From NCBI RefSeq assembly GCF_907165195.1, contig NZ_OU015584.1, positions 1,178,001 through 1,242,000 on the forward strand: 64,000 bases of DNA, read 5' to 3'. This document shows positions 1 to 8,297 of this stretch, one piece after another. This DNA is from Parvicella tangerina. GTDB taxonomy: Bacteria; Bacteroidota; Bacteroidia; Flavobacteriales_D; Parvicellaceae. The stretch's first letter is position 1. Each line of letters opens with the position of its first letter. The notes under the pieces are model-generated. The model was not told the DNA's origin. It made no database searches and was given only the letters and a program-made list of their open reading frames with translations. A program made the translations under genes and the position numbers.

Positions 1-326
1 GTGATCATCTTGGGATAGACGTAACTTTTTCACTAAGCTCAGAGGAATTTTCAGAAAGTAGAGGTATCAACAGAGCAGAAAGGCTTGCAACAATTACAAA
101 AGAGTGTGGAGCTGAAGTTTACATTAATCCGCAAGGGGGGATGGAACTGTATTCAAAGGAAATGTTTATTCGGTATGGGGTAGATTTAAGGTTTATCGTG
201 AGCGATTTACCTGCTTATAAACAGTACGAAAATGATTTCGTGAAAGGGCTTTCTATTATTGATATTTTAATGTTTAATTCTCGAAATGAAGTCAAGAAAA
301 TGTTAGATTTGTACGAACTAAAATAA
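1..326 (+). CDS. WbqC-like family protein, C-terminal fragment
   Basis: The reading frame is open from base 3 to the TAA at 324-326, so the gene begins left of the window. The visible part (about 107 residues) matches the end of the WbqC-like family: a LGI-type strand, a RLATITKECGAEVYINPQGG segment, then GLSIIDILMFNS near the C-terminus. WbqC-like proteins occur in polysaccharide loci and are of uncertain biochemical role, with a cysteine-protease-like fold proposed. The stop lies 7 bases before the next gene, so it belongs to the same operon. The internal ATG at 141 is not the true start, because family similarity continues upstream of it. Confidence 0.75.
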   Translation, partial: DHLGIDVTFSLSSEEFSESRGINRAERLATITKECGAEVYINPQGGMELYSKEMFIRYGVDLRFIVSDLPAYKQYENDFVKGLSIIDILMFNSRNEVKKMLDLYELK

Positions 327-333
327 GAAAGAA

Positions 334-993
334 ATGGCGAAAGTAGTGATATTTGGAATCTTAGACACAGCGGAGCTCGCCCATTGGTATCTGACCAATG
401 ATTCTGAACATGAAGTGGTGGCATTTACTGTTCATGAGGAGTATAAAAAAGAAGACTCTTTTCAAGGACTCCCGTTAATCGCGTTTGAGAAACTACAAGA
501 AGAATATTCTCCTGGAGAATACTTTCTGTTTGCGCCTATGACAGGTAAAAATATGAATAGACTGAGAGAAAAGGTTTACTTGGAAGGAAAAGAGAAGGGG
601 TACAGATATATTTCGTATGTAAGTTCAAAGGCTACTGTCTGTGGTAATGAAATTGGTGAGAACTGTTTTATTCTTGAAGACAATACTTTACAGCCGTTTA
701 CGAAGGTTGGGAATAATGTAGTAATGTGGAGTGGAAATCACATTGGTCATCACGGAGAAATAAAGGACCATGTCTTCTTTACTTCTCATGTTGTCATGTC
801 TGGGCATTGCACAATTGAATCCTATTGCTTTTTCGGAGTGAATGCTACGATAAGAGATTATTCTCACCTAAAACAGGGAACGTTACTGGCAATGGGAGCT
901 AGTCTTACCAAGGCAGAAACTGAAGAGTGGGGGGTGTACTTAGGGAACCCAGCAAAGAAGATGGAAGGTAAGAAAAGCTTTGATGTTTACTAA
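334..993 (+). CDS. NeuD/PglD-like sugar O/N-acyltransferase
   Basis: This 219-residue protein has the two-part architecture of the NeuD/PglD family. A Rossmann-like N-terminal domain (VVIFGILDTAELAHWYL, about residues 4-20) precedes a left-handed beta-helix of hexapeptide repeats (about residues 95-210), which includes the histidine pair of GNHIGHHGEI that is the usual catalytic region. It ends with the family signature GNPAKKM. Such enzymes transfer acetyl groups from acetyl-CoA to sugar nucleotides or nonulosonic acids in the cytosol. It sits 7 bases after the WbqC-like gene and 2 bases before the propeller gene. The acceptor cannot be read from the sequence. Confidence 0.8.
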   Translation: MAKVVIFGILDTAELAHWYLTNDSEHEVVAFTVHEEYKKEDSFQGLPLIAFEKLQEEYSPGEYFLFAPMTGKNMNRLREKVYLEGKEKGYRYISYVSSKATVCGNEIGENCFILEDNTLQPFTKVGNNVVMWSGNHIGHHGEIKDHVFFTSHVVMSGHCTIESYCFFGVNATIRDYSHLKQGTLLAMGASLTKAETEEWGVYLGNPAKKMEGKKSFDVY

Positions 994-995
994 TT

Positions 996-1943
996 ATGGA
1001 ATTTAACAAGAAAGGTCATATATTCAAACCAACTGGTGAATACTCTTGGAGTAGGAGTCACGCACAAGTGCCATTTGCCTTCAAGTTGAATGACGATGTT
1101 ATACGTGTTTTCTTCGCAACTCGAGATGAGAACAGTAGTTCAAGTACATCTTTTGTTGATGTAGATGCGGATAATCCATCTAATATTTTAAAAGTGCATG
1201 ATCAACCTGTCATTCAAAAAGGGTCACAAGGATCGTTTGATGATTCTGGAACCATGCCTTCATGGTTTTTAATGTCTGATAATAAATTACTACTCTATTA
1301 TACAGCTTGGAATAGAAGTAAAGAAGCATCTTACCGATTATCAATTGGGTTAGCTGAGAGCACTGACAATGGCTTGAGTTTTACTAAATTATTCAAAGGA
1401 CCAGTTCTGGATAGAAATATTAACGACCCGATCTGGGTTGGTCAGCCTTGCGTGCTAAAAGAAGCTGATGTCTGGAAAATGTGGTATCTCTGCTGTGAAA
1501 AAATTGAGATTATCGATGGTCACCCTGAGCCGTTCTACAATGTTAAATATGCCGAGTCTCAAGATGGGATCAATTGGGTAAGGAATAATGAAACTTGTAT
1601 AGGCTTCGAAGATGGAAAAACTGAAGCCATTGGCAGACCTTGCGTATGGAGGTATAAAAACAAATATTGGATGTTCCACTCAAACAGAATGGCTAAAGGT
1701 TATCGTGATTATAAAGAGGCTAGTTACAGAATAGAGTTGTCATCTTCTACGGATGGAATTCATTGGAACAAAGAAGAATGGTTTGAGATGCCAAAAAGTG
1801 GAAATCCAGAAGAATGGGATGGAATGATGAATGAGTACACTTCTGTTGTTCCAAAAAATGATAGCGGTGAGTTTTACGTTTTCTACAACGGCAACGGTTT
1901 TGGTGGTAGTGGCTTTGGATATTTCGTTCTAAACTTGGATTGA
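996..1943 (+). CDS. Five-bladed beta-propeller glycosidase-like protein
   Basis: This 315-residue protein lacks a signal peptide. It has the repeating pattern of five-bladed beta-propeller glycosidases (GH43/GH32/GH68-like): a W-xx-G-F/LP start, blades containing SxDGxxW motifs (SQDGINWVRNN, SSTDGIHWNKEEW) and acidic residues at blade edges (DSGTMPSWF, NDPIWVGQPC). Cytosolic propellers of this type are common in bacterial glycan biosynthesis clusters, where their activity is mostly unproven. Candidates are glycan trimming or a glycosyltransfer-like reaction. The next gene overlaps its end by 4 bases, suggesting translational coupling to the methyltransferase. Confidence 0.6.
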   Translation: MEFNKKGHIFKPTGEYSWSRSHAQVPFAFKLNDDVIRVFFATRDENSSSSTSFVDVDADNPSNILKVHDQPVIQKGSQGSFDDSGTMPSWFLMSDNKLLLYYTAWNRSKEASYRLSIGLAESTDNGLSFTKLFKGPVLDRNINDPIWVGQPCVLKEADVWKMWYLCCEKIEIIDGHPEPFYNVKYAESQDGINWVRNNETCIGFEDGKTEAIGRPCVWRYKNKYWMFHSNRMAKGYRDYKEASYRIELSSSTDGIHWNKEEWFEMPKSGNPEEWDGMMNEYTSVVPKNDSGEFYVFYNGNGFGGSGFGYFVLNLD

Positions 1944-3163
1944 TGACTGAATCAATTGATAATATTGAGTCTTGCATCGTTTGTGGTGGTTCTATATGGA
2001 AATCTGTTTTTTCCAAGCTAAACAAGATTAAGCTTGCCTCAGGGGAGCAGGAATTTGATCAAAAAATAATCTGCTGTGAGAAATGCGGAAACTCCAGGGT
2101 GATTTTTAATAGAGACTACACTGATGAGAAGTTGAGCAACTACTATAAGAATGTTCCAAGAACGCCAGTTTCTCTGGAAAAGATATATGAAAATAAAGAA
2201 GATCCTAGAGTGAAGAATGCGATTAATCGAGTTAATTTCATTAAGGATCATACAAAAGGTAAAAGGTTACTTGAGATCGGCTTTGGGGATGGATTTACTT
2301 TATTAGAATCTGTTAAACAAGGATTCGATTGCTCAGGTGTAGATGTGACAGGTGATTATGATGAAAACATTCTGCTACTCAAGGATAAAGGAGTTCAAAT
2401 TCACAATGAGGTCTTCAATCAATATAAAACTGAAGATAAATATGACATTGTAACGGCTTTTCTTTTATTGGAACACATTAAGGATCCAGAGAGTTTCATG
2501 GAGCAAATAAAAGGATACCTCACAGAAGATGGATACATTGTTTTAGAAGTTCCAGATGTAAAGAACTATCAGCGATTCTATTCTGAAACTCAACTTACCT
2601 TCGAGCATACATACCACTACACAATAGCTGTGTTGGAATCATTGATGAACAAATATGGTTTTGAATTGGTTTGCTACCAGAGTCCTGGAGTCTCATATGA
2701 TTTTGCGATGACTTGTGCTTTTCAAAGAACGAGTGAACCCAAACCTCAACACAATATCGCTGGTAACGGAGGAGTGGTAATAGATTACTTTAACAAGTAT
2801 TTCGATCAAATGAAACGCTATGGGTATCTTTTGAGAGAGGAGTTCGATGCTATTGTTAGTTGTCACGATGACTTGGTTGTTTTTGGGGCGGGCAACTTCT
2901 TCGAAACCATTGTTGATTTCTTGGGACAGGAATGTACAGAAAAGGTGGCTTACTTCGTTGATGAAACGAAAAGTAAGAATGGAAAGAAGTTTTATGGAAA
3001 GATCATTCAAGACTTGGAGTATTTTGCGAAAGATAAGCCTGAGGCGGTCCTTGTAGCGAGTGAGATGTTTGGAAAACAAATCAAGAAAAAATTGATTGAT
3101 CTCCATCCAGAATGCAATGTATTTTGCATACAAGACGAAATTAATATTAAACTCAAAAACTAA
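1940..3163 (+). CDS. SAM-dependent C-methyltransferase with zinc-binding N-terminus
   Basis: This 407-residue protein has three parts. The N-terminal domain has two CxxC pairs (CIVCGG near residue 12 and CCEKCGN near 46), which would bind zinc. The central class I methyltransferase fold has motif I LLEIGFGDGF (about 110-119). The C-terminal Rossmann-like domain carries VVFGAGNFFE, as in the sugar C-methyltransferases of the TylC3/NovU type. Those enzymes methylate carbon atoms of dTDP-deoxysugars. It lies between the propeller gene (4-base overlap) and the PhyH-like gene, so it probably tailors a sugar nucleotide of the same glycan. The exact substrate is unknown. Confidence 0.8.
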   Translation: MMTESIDNIESCIVCGGSIWKSVFSKLNKIKLASGEQEFDQKIICCEKCGNSRVIFNRDYTDEKLSNYYKNVPRTPVSLEKIYENKEDPRVKNAINRVNFIKDHTKGKRLLEIGFGDGFTLLESVKQGFDCSGVDVTGDYDENILLLKDKGVQIHNEVFNQYKTEDKYDIVTAFLLLEHIKDPESFMEQIKGYLTEDGYIVLEVPDVKNYQRFYSETQLTFEHTYHYTIAVLESLMNKYGFELVCYQSPGVSYDFAMTCAFQRTSEPKPQHNIAGNGGVVIDYFNKYFDQMKRYGYLLREEFDAIVSCHDDLVVFGAGNFFETIVDFLGQECTEKVAYFVDETKSKNGKKFYGKIIQDLEYFAKDKPEAVLVASEMFGKQIKKKLIDLHPECNVFCIQDEINIKLKN

Positions 3164-3168
3164 GAAAA

Positions 3169-3999
3169 ATGGAACTTGACAAAAAGTTTTACGCTGAAAA
3201 AGGGTACTTGATATTTAAGAATTTCTTCACTGCAGAGGAAATGGATACAATATTGTTGGATGTACTGAAGGTATTTTCGATTGCCTTCACAGATGAAAGA
3301 AAGAATGATTTTTTAAGTTTAGATAATCTGGAGAAAACTGAACTTCATCTGTTTGAACTTTTTGAAAGAGATAGTGAGTTGTTTATTCGTCTAGGAAAGC
3401 AATGCCAGCATTTGATCTCGCTATGGAGACTTTCAACTTCAAAGAAGATAGAGAATTTATTACTGGAACTTGGTTTGGAATTCCCGAACCTGAGTGTTCG
3501 TCCAAGTATGTTCTTTAATAGCAGGCTTCTGGATAAAGTTGGTCACTATTGGAAATTAGGAGACCACCAGGATTGGAGATCTAGTCAAGGGTCTCTTGAT
3601 AGCGTTACTTTATGGTACCCGTATGTAGATTGTAATGTTGAACTTGGAGCGCTAGAGATAATTGAAGGTTCGCATCTTGAAGGTTTATATGAGTGCTCTG
3701 ACGTAGAGTATTATAGTAAGATTAATGATGAGCTTATTGACGAGTCCAAGTATGAGTCCGTAGAAATGGAGAAGGGAGACCTTCTTTTATTCAACTCTTT
3801 CCTTGTGCATAGATCTGGAACTAATTCTACGAGAAGAGTGAGATGGTCTAGCCAGTTACGCTATAATAACTTATTAGAAGAGTCTTTTGTCCGAAGAAGG
3901 CTTCCAAACCCTTATGTGTATAAGCCTTTTGAGGAGTTGGTTGAGCCTGGACCACCAAGTAAACAAGAAATAATAGATTACTTTAAAACTGTAGAATAA
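3169..3999 (+). CDS. Phytanoyl-CoA dioxygenase (PhyH) family oxygenase
   Basis: This 276-residue protein has the Fe(II)/2-oxoglutarate facial triad of the PhyH family: H133 and D135 (GDHQDW) and H214 (LVHRSG), followed by an Arg-rich strand RRVRWSSQLRY that would hold 2-oxoglutarate. The N-terminal YLIFKNFF is the usual PhyH opening. The family hydroxylates small molecules, including natural-product and sugar intermediates. In this operon, 5 bases after a methyltransferase and 2 bases before a sulfotransferase, oxidation of a sugar or of an acyl substituent is likely. The substrate is not evident. Confidence 0.8.
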   Translation: MELDKKFYAEKGYLIFKNFFTAEEMDTILLDVLKVFSIAFTDERKNDFLSLDNLEKTELHLFELFERDSELFIRLGKQCQHLISLWRLSTSKKIENLLLELGLEFPNLSVRPSMFFNSRLLDKVGHYWKLGDHQDWRSSQGSLDSVTLWYPYVDCNVELGALEIIEGSHLEGLYECSDVEYYSKINDELIDESKYESVEMEKGDLLLFNSFLVHRSGTNSTRRVRWSSQLRYNNLLEESFVRRRLPNPYVYKPFEELVEPGPPSKQEIIDYFKTVE

Positions 4000-4001
4000 G
4001 G

Positions 4002-5060
4002 ATGAAGAAATACTTGCATTTGGGGTACCCCAAGAATTTTTCAACTTCCTTGCAGCGAAATTACTTTAGTTCTCACAAGGATATCTATCACTTAGGAATA
4101 GGTGTAGGTTCAAACGTAGGTTATTTAGATGATCTTACATCAGCCTTGTTTGAAGTCTACCTGAAAAGTGCTAAGGATTTTAAGTATCAAGAGGTTGAAG
4201 AAAAACTTAAACGTCATATTGATGACCATGTGAAAAAAGCAAAAGAGCAGGGAGCAAAGTGTATTGGAGCCAGTAGTGAACATTTCTCGTTTGGTTTTAC
4301 TTATGAGTCGCTAAGTTTTAAGCAAAAAATTGCCAGAGCAGTTGACCTTTTTGGGAAAGATGAACTTCACTTTATTCTGGTAGTTCGTAATCAATCGGAT
4401 ATCATTAAATCCCTTTTTAGAGAAAGCGTGAGAGTTGGTCTTCCGAATACATATGAAGAGTTCATTTACGGTTTATACAAGTTTCAGGATAGAAACTACG
4501 TTTATGACTTGAGGTATGATCTGATATACGATTGCTTATTGGAGTTTTTACCTGCAAAGAATATTCACTTTGCTGCATTTGAAAGTTGTCGTGATTCCAA
4601 CAAGAAGATGATTACGGAAGAAGGACAGGTTAAGCTCATTAAGGACATTTCTAGTTTTCTAGAGGTCGATTATTTGGATGTTAATTTTCAACACTTCAAT
4701 GAAGCTTTGACGGATGCGGAGATAATTGCAAAAACTGAATTGAATAAGAATAACCCTCATGATTTGGGTAGAGAAATGCTCTTTACGGCTGAGGTGCACC
4801 GGCAATTCAACTATTTCAATTCAGAATTGGGAGTAGAAGAGCCTGAGGCAAAGGTTTATGAGGATGTTCTAATGAAAAGAAAATTGATTTCGGAGGCAAA
4901 GGAGATCGCTAAGCAAGATCCTACTTTAAAGCTAAGCTATTCTTGTTCTAAAAAGATAGCAGAATGGTTCAAGGAATTCTACGAAGAAGGCAACAGAAGG
5001 TTCAGTGAGAAAACAAGTATTAAGCTTACAGAGGTTTATTATTCATTGAAGTTTGATTAA
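4002..5060 (+). CDS. Sulfotransferase-like protein
   Basis: This 352-residue cytosolic protein opens with LHLGYPKNFSTSLQ (residues 5-18), which aligns with the 5'-phosphosulfate loop (PKxGTTS-type) of PAPS-dependent sulfotransferases. A second motif, VVRNQSDIIKSLFRES, corresponds to the 3'-phosphate-binding strand and helix (R...S). The central 'GT' of the loop is replaced by 'FS', a divergence seen in other bacterial capsule-locus members. It is the first of six sulfotransferase-like genes in this locus. It starts 2 bases after the PhyH gene and is followed by a GT2 gene after 9 bases. The acceptor is presumably a sugar hydroxyl of the exported polysaccharide. Confidence 0.65.
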   Translation: MKKYLHLGYPKNFSTSLQRNYFSSHKDIYHLGIGVGSNVGYLDDLTSALFEVYLKSAKDFKYQEVEEKLKRHIDDHVKKAKEQGAKCIGASSEHFSFGFTYESLSFKQKIARAVDLFGKDELHFILVVRNQSDIIKSLFRESVRVGLPNTYEEFIYGLYKFQDRNYVYDLRYDLIYDCLLEFLPAKNIHFAAFESCRDSNKKMITEEGQVKLIKDISSFLEVDYLDVNFQHFNEALTDAEIIAKTELNKNNPHDLGREMLFTAEVHRQFNYFNSELGVEEPEAKVYEDVLMKRKLISEAKEIAKQDPTLKLSYSCSKKIAEWFKEFYEEGNRRFSEKTSIKLTEVYYSLKFD

Positions 5061-5069
5061 TTGTTCTAG

Positions 5070-6026
5070 ATGAAAGTTTCTGTCGTTGTAGTAACGTATA
5101 ATCACCAGAATTATATCGCAGAGTGTCTGGACTCGATATTTCGGCAGAAAGTGACTTTTGATTTTGAGGTTATTATTGGAAATGACCATTCTACAGATCG
5201 GACTGCAGAAATAATTGAAGAATATGCTCAAAAGTATGAAAATTTGACTTCGTATATTCCTCCAGAGGAAAAGAGGGTATTTATTCAGGGCAGACCAACG
5301 GGAAGGTATAACATTATTTCAGCAATCAGTAGAGCTAAAGGAGAGTACATAGCTCAACTGGATGGTGATGATTTTTGGTCGGATATGAATAAACTTCAAG
5401 AGCAAGTAGATTTTTTAGATTCTAATCAGAATTGCATTGCCTGCCACACTTGGCATAGTTATCTCAGAATGGAGAATGGAAATTGGGTGGAAAAGAAGGC
5501 TCCTACCAAAACACACGGGTATTCAAATGAAAAGTTTTCTGATGTTCAGAAGATCTTAGAGAACAAACTAAGAATTAAGTCGCGAACTGTGATGTTTAGG
5601 AACATAGTTGAGATACCAGAGAAGTTTAAAGAGGTTCCATACGGGGATATCGGGTTCTCAATTCTTTTAGGAAAGTACGGGGAGTATGGCTTTATTGATG
5701 AGCCTATGGCGGTTTATCGTGTTCACGAAGATGGTCTGAGTAGTTCGAATAAAGATCGAAAACATAGATTGGTTCATGACAGATTTAATTTATTAGAGTC
5801 CTTCTACTTCGCCAAAGAAGTTTTTGGAAATAAATATGACATTGTACTTAATAAGTTCTTTGCCGAAAAGATGAATGAAATTGCCTTAGCCAAAAGAAGG
5901 TCTTGGATGGCATTTAGAGAAGTGAATAAAAGAATTGACACCCTGTGCGAGAAGTATAGTATGAAAAAAAAGGATTTTAAGCGAATTGCTAGAAAAGCAT
6001 GGTTGAAACCTGTTAAAAAGAAGTAA
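5070..6026 (+). CDS. Glycosyltransferase family 2
   Basis: This 318-residue GT-A enzyme starts VSVVVVTYNHQNYI, with nucleotide-binding NDHSTD (residues 39-43) and the metal-binding DGDD (98-101) as in inverting GT2 enzymes. A conserved acidic region near 'PYGDIGFSILLGKYG' supplies the likely catalytic base, and the tail is basic with no membrane helix. It would transfer one sugar from a nucleotide donor to a lipid-linked oligosaccharide at the inner face of the cytoplasmic membrane. It is closest in style to the GT2 protein at 23570 (both carry DGDDFW/EGDDYW plus a YRVH motif). Donor and linkage cannot be assigned. Confidence 0.85.
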   Translation: MKVSVVVVTYNHQNYIAECLDSIFRQKVTFDFEVIIGNDHSTDRTAEIIEEYAQKYENLTSYIPPEEKRVFIQGRPTGRYNIISAISRAKGEYIAQLDGDDFWSDMNKLQEQVDFLDSNQNCIACHTWHSYLRMENGNWVEKKAPTKTHGYSNEKFSDVQKILENKLRIKSRTVMFRNIVEIPEKFKEVPYGDIGFSILLGKYGEYGFIDEPMAVYRVHEDGLSSSNKDRKHRLVHDRFNLLESFYFAKEVFGNKYDIVLNKFFAEKMNEIALAKRRSWMAFREVNKRIDTLCEKYSMKKKDFKRIARKAWLKPVKKK

Positions 6027-6045
6027 GTAATAAAACTTTGAAAGC

Positions 6046-6798
6046 TTGAAGAAAAAAACATTCTTTCTACATATTCCAAAAACAGCTGGGAGCACTTTAA
6101 GAGCAGTTTTCAAAAGAAACTATGGAGATGCTTTTGAGCTAATTCCAGGTAACGATCCTGTGGATGGGCTAACAAAAGCTAAAGAAAGCAATAGCTGGAA
6201 AAGAAAAGAATTAATTTGGCTTCATGGGGATTGGGAGAGTTGTAACGGAGCTGACGTGCTTACCATGCTTAGAGAACCAATTGCCAGAATGGAGTCGTTC
6301 TATTATTACGTAAAATCACAGCCAGATCATTATCTTCATAAGTTTTGTGCGGAAAATGATGCTATTCGGTTTTTTGAAGAAGCAGAAACATTGGAAACTC
6401 ATAACGGACAATGTCGGATCTTGGCAGGTTATGGTGGGTATCATGGAATGAATGCAGGAAGGAATGATGAAGTTAGGGGGCAAGAACTTTTGAATGTTGC
6501 TCGGAAGAATTTGTTTGAGCAGACGATTGCCTTTGGTTTGCAAAGTCGTTTTGTTGATTCTTTAATGGTTTTTGAAAAGAAATTGAACTGGCAAAGAGGA
6601 ATCAAATTCAATACTGTGAATAAACGGGCCAGCAGTTATAAAACCTCATCTTTGAATAAAAAAGAGTTGGATTGTGTTAAGCGATTAAATGCATTAGATA
6701 TTGAGTTATACGAGGAAGCTGAAGAACAATTTCAAGAGCAATTTGACAAGGTCAAGAGTACTTTTCGAATTATGAAATATAAGTTAACAGGTCGATAG
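6046..6798 (+). CDS. Sulfotransferase family 2-like protein
   Basis: This 250-residue protein starts at a TTG. No ATG precedes the conserved LHIPKTAGSTL motif (residues 8-18), so the TTG is accepted. HIPKTAGST is the 5'-PAPS loop typical of carbohydrate sulfotransferases of the heparan/chondroitin 2-O type, and TMLREPIARMESFYY matches the 3'-phosphate site. The total length agrees with short bacterial members. The stop codon shares its last base with the GTG start of the next gene. Predicted role: sulfation of a sugar residue in the polysaccharide made by this cluster. Confidence 0.8.
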   Translation: MKKKTFFLHIPKTAGSTLRAVFKRNYGDAFELIPGNDPVDGLTKAKESNSWKRKELIWLHGDWESCNGADVLTMLREPIARMESFYYYVKSQPDHYLHKFCAENDAIRFFEEAETLETHNGQCRILAGYGGYHGMNAGRNDEVRGQELLNVARKNLFEQTIAFGLQSRFVDSLMVFEKKLNWQRGIKFNTVNKRASSYKTSSLNKKELDCVKRLNALDIELYEEAEEQFQEQFDKVKSTFRIMKYKLTGR

Positions 6799-7445
6799 TG
6801 AGTTTAATAAGTACATATCGTAAAGTATTTAACCTTGGAAATGGTTGTTTGGAAACGACCAGAGTTGTCTTTAGAAGACTTTGGCAGAAGACAAAAAGCA
6901 ATAATATCTATGCGCATTCCTCGTTTAAAATAGATGGTCTAGAGAATATTAAAACAGAGAATCTCTGGTTGGGGTTACATTATAGAGGATTTGAACATAA
7001 TCAGGATAAAGGAATCCTTAATGTAAAAGGAAAACTGAAAATAGCTGGGTACTATAAAATAGGAAAAGGATGCAGAATTGATATTGCTGAGGGAGCTACG
7101 GTTGAAATTGGAAAAAATGGTTACATCAATTCAAATACAAAGTTAATTATAAGTAAAGGGTTAAGGATCGGAGAGGAGACTGTGATTTCCTGGGATTGTC
7201 AAATATTGGATGCTGATTTTCACTCTATTAGTATTGATGGGGATGAGAAGAAGAACTCCGCAGCTATTGCGATCGGAAACCATGTGTGGATTGGATGCGG
7301 AGCTAAAATCTACAAAGGTGTTAGTATACCTGACAATTGTGTCATTGCATCTGATTCAGTAGTCAAAGATCAATTTACAGAAGAAAATTGCCTGATTGCT
7401 GGAAATCCCGCAAAAGTCATCAAAAGAGGAATTGATTGGAAATAA
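6798..7445 (+). CDS. Hexapeptide-repeat acyltransferase (WbbJ/LacA-like)
   Basis: The protein has 215 residues with a GTG start that overlaps the previous stop by one base. Left-handed beta-helix repeats occupy about residues 80-210. Characteristic elements are WDCQILDADFHSI, with the acceptor-activating histidine, and the C-terminal GNHVWIGCGAKIYKGV, IPDNCVIASDSVV and AGNPAKVIK. It is therefore an acetyl-CoA-dependent O-acetyltransferase of the maltose/galactoside-acetyltransferase type. It would decorate a sugar of the repeat unit in the cytosol. The N-terminal 70 residues are less conserved and basic. Confidence 0.8.
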   Translation: MSLISTYRKVFNLGNGCLETTRVVFRRLWQKTKSNNIYAHSSFKIDGLENIKTENLWLGLHYRGFEHNQDKGILNVKGKLKIAGYYKIGKGCRIDIAEGATVEIGKNGYINSNTKLIISKGLRIGEETVISWDCQILDADFHSISIDGDEKKNSAAIAIGNHVWIGCGAKIYKGVSIPDNCVIASDSVVKDQFTEENCLIAGNPAKVIKRGIDWK

Positions 7446-7484
7446 TATTGTTTACTTTGTCTTGCTCCAACAGAGATTAAGAAA

Positions 7485-8297
7485 ATGAAAATATCCATTA
7501 TTACTATAAACTTTCAAAATTTAGAAGGTCTCAAAAAAACTGTTGATTCTGTAATTGAGCAAGACTATCAAGAGGTAGAATACATAGTCATAGACGGAGG
7601 ATCACAGGATGGAACAAAGGAGTTTATTGAGCGTGTTGAAAATCAACTCACTTACTGGGTCAGTGAACCAGATAGGGGGATTTATCACGCAATGAATAAG
7701 GGAATTGAGCAAGCCTCTGGAGATTATCTTCTCTTTCTGAATAGTGGAGATTGGTTAGTATCACCCAGTACAATAACTAATGTAGTTAACTCGGGCATGA
7801 GTGAAGACATCATTTATGGTAACCTAATTAAAGTAAAGGACTCGGAAGAAAGGGAACAGAATAGAGGGTTAGAGGGAAAACCAATTACAAAACATTTCAT
7901 GTACAGGAGTAGTCTACTGCATCCAAGTTCATTCATCAAGAGAGAACTCTTTGATAAGGTCGGCCGCTACAACGAAGACTTTAAGATCGTTAGTGATTGG
8001 TTATTCTTCTTTAATTCAATTTTTCAATATGAAGCTGTCTTGAAATACGTAGACATTGATGTTACTTACTTTGATGTGGGGGGAGTCAGTTCTTCGGCAC
8101 CGCAAATAATTGCTGAAGAAAAGGATGCTGTGCTAAGCCGATTATTGACTGAAGCCGAATATGCTGATTATAAATATCAAAAAAACTTGCTAGATGCTAG
8201 ACCGAAAGCAAGAGAATACGACATTATCAAAAGTAAAAGGCTTTTATGGTTTTTAGTGAGAGCATATTTAAAAATCTTTAGAGTTAAGTTGAAATGA
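7485..8297 (+). CDS. Glycosyltransferase family 2 (WcaA-like), paralogue A
   Basis: This 270-residue GT-A protein has IDGGSQDG (residues 36-43) and NSGD (86-89), where NSGD replaces the DXD motif as is usual for WcaA/WbbD-like bacterial GT2 enzymes. It also has the diagnostic SEPDRGIYHAMNKG stretch. It is a clear paralogue of the product of 9972-10775: over the first 90 residues the two align without gaps at 54 of 90 identical positions (my count). The ATG at 7485 overlaps nothing, with a 39-base gap to the previous gene. The gene overlaps the next one by 4 bases (ATGA). Confidence 0.87.
   Translation: MKISIITINFQNLEGLKKTVDSVIEQDYQEVEYIVIDGGSQDGTKEFIERVENQLTYWVSEPDRGIYHAMNKGIEQASGDYLLFLNSGDWLVSPSTITNVVNSGMSEDIIYGNLIKVKDSEEREQNRGLEGKPITKHFMYRSSLLHPSSFIKRELFDKVGRYNEDFKIVSDWLFFFNSIFQYEAVLKYVDIDVTYFDVGGVSSSAPQIIAEEKDAVLSRLLTEAEYADYKYQKNLLDARPKAREYDIIKSKRLLWFLVRAYLKIFRVKLK

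Noticed and set aside
141-326. A separate small gene starting at ATG 141
   Set aside because: The frame is open upstream to base 3 and the upstream residues continue the WbqC-like similarity, so this is an internal Met.
2693-3133. 146-codon minus-strand ORF opposite the methyltransferase
   Set aside because: It lies wholly inside a gene with clear family motifs on the plus strand; its own translation has no recognisable feature.
7454-7460. TACTTTG before the GT2 gene at 7485 as a promoter
   Set aside because: It is one base shorter than the TAnnTTTG consensus and lies in a short 39-base operon gap; not distinguishable from chance in AT-rich DNA.
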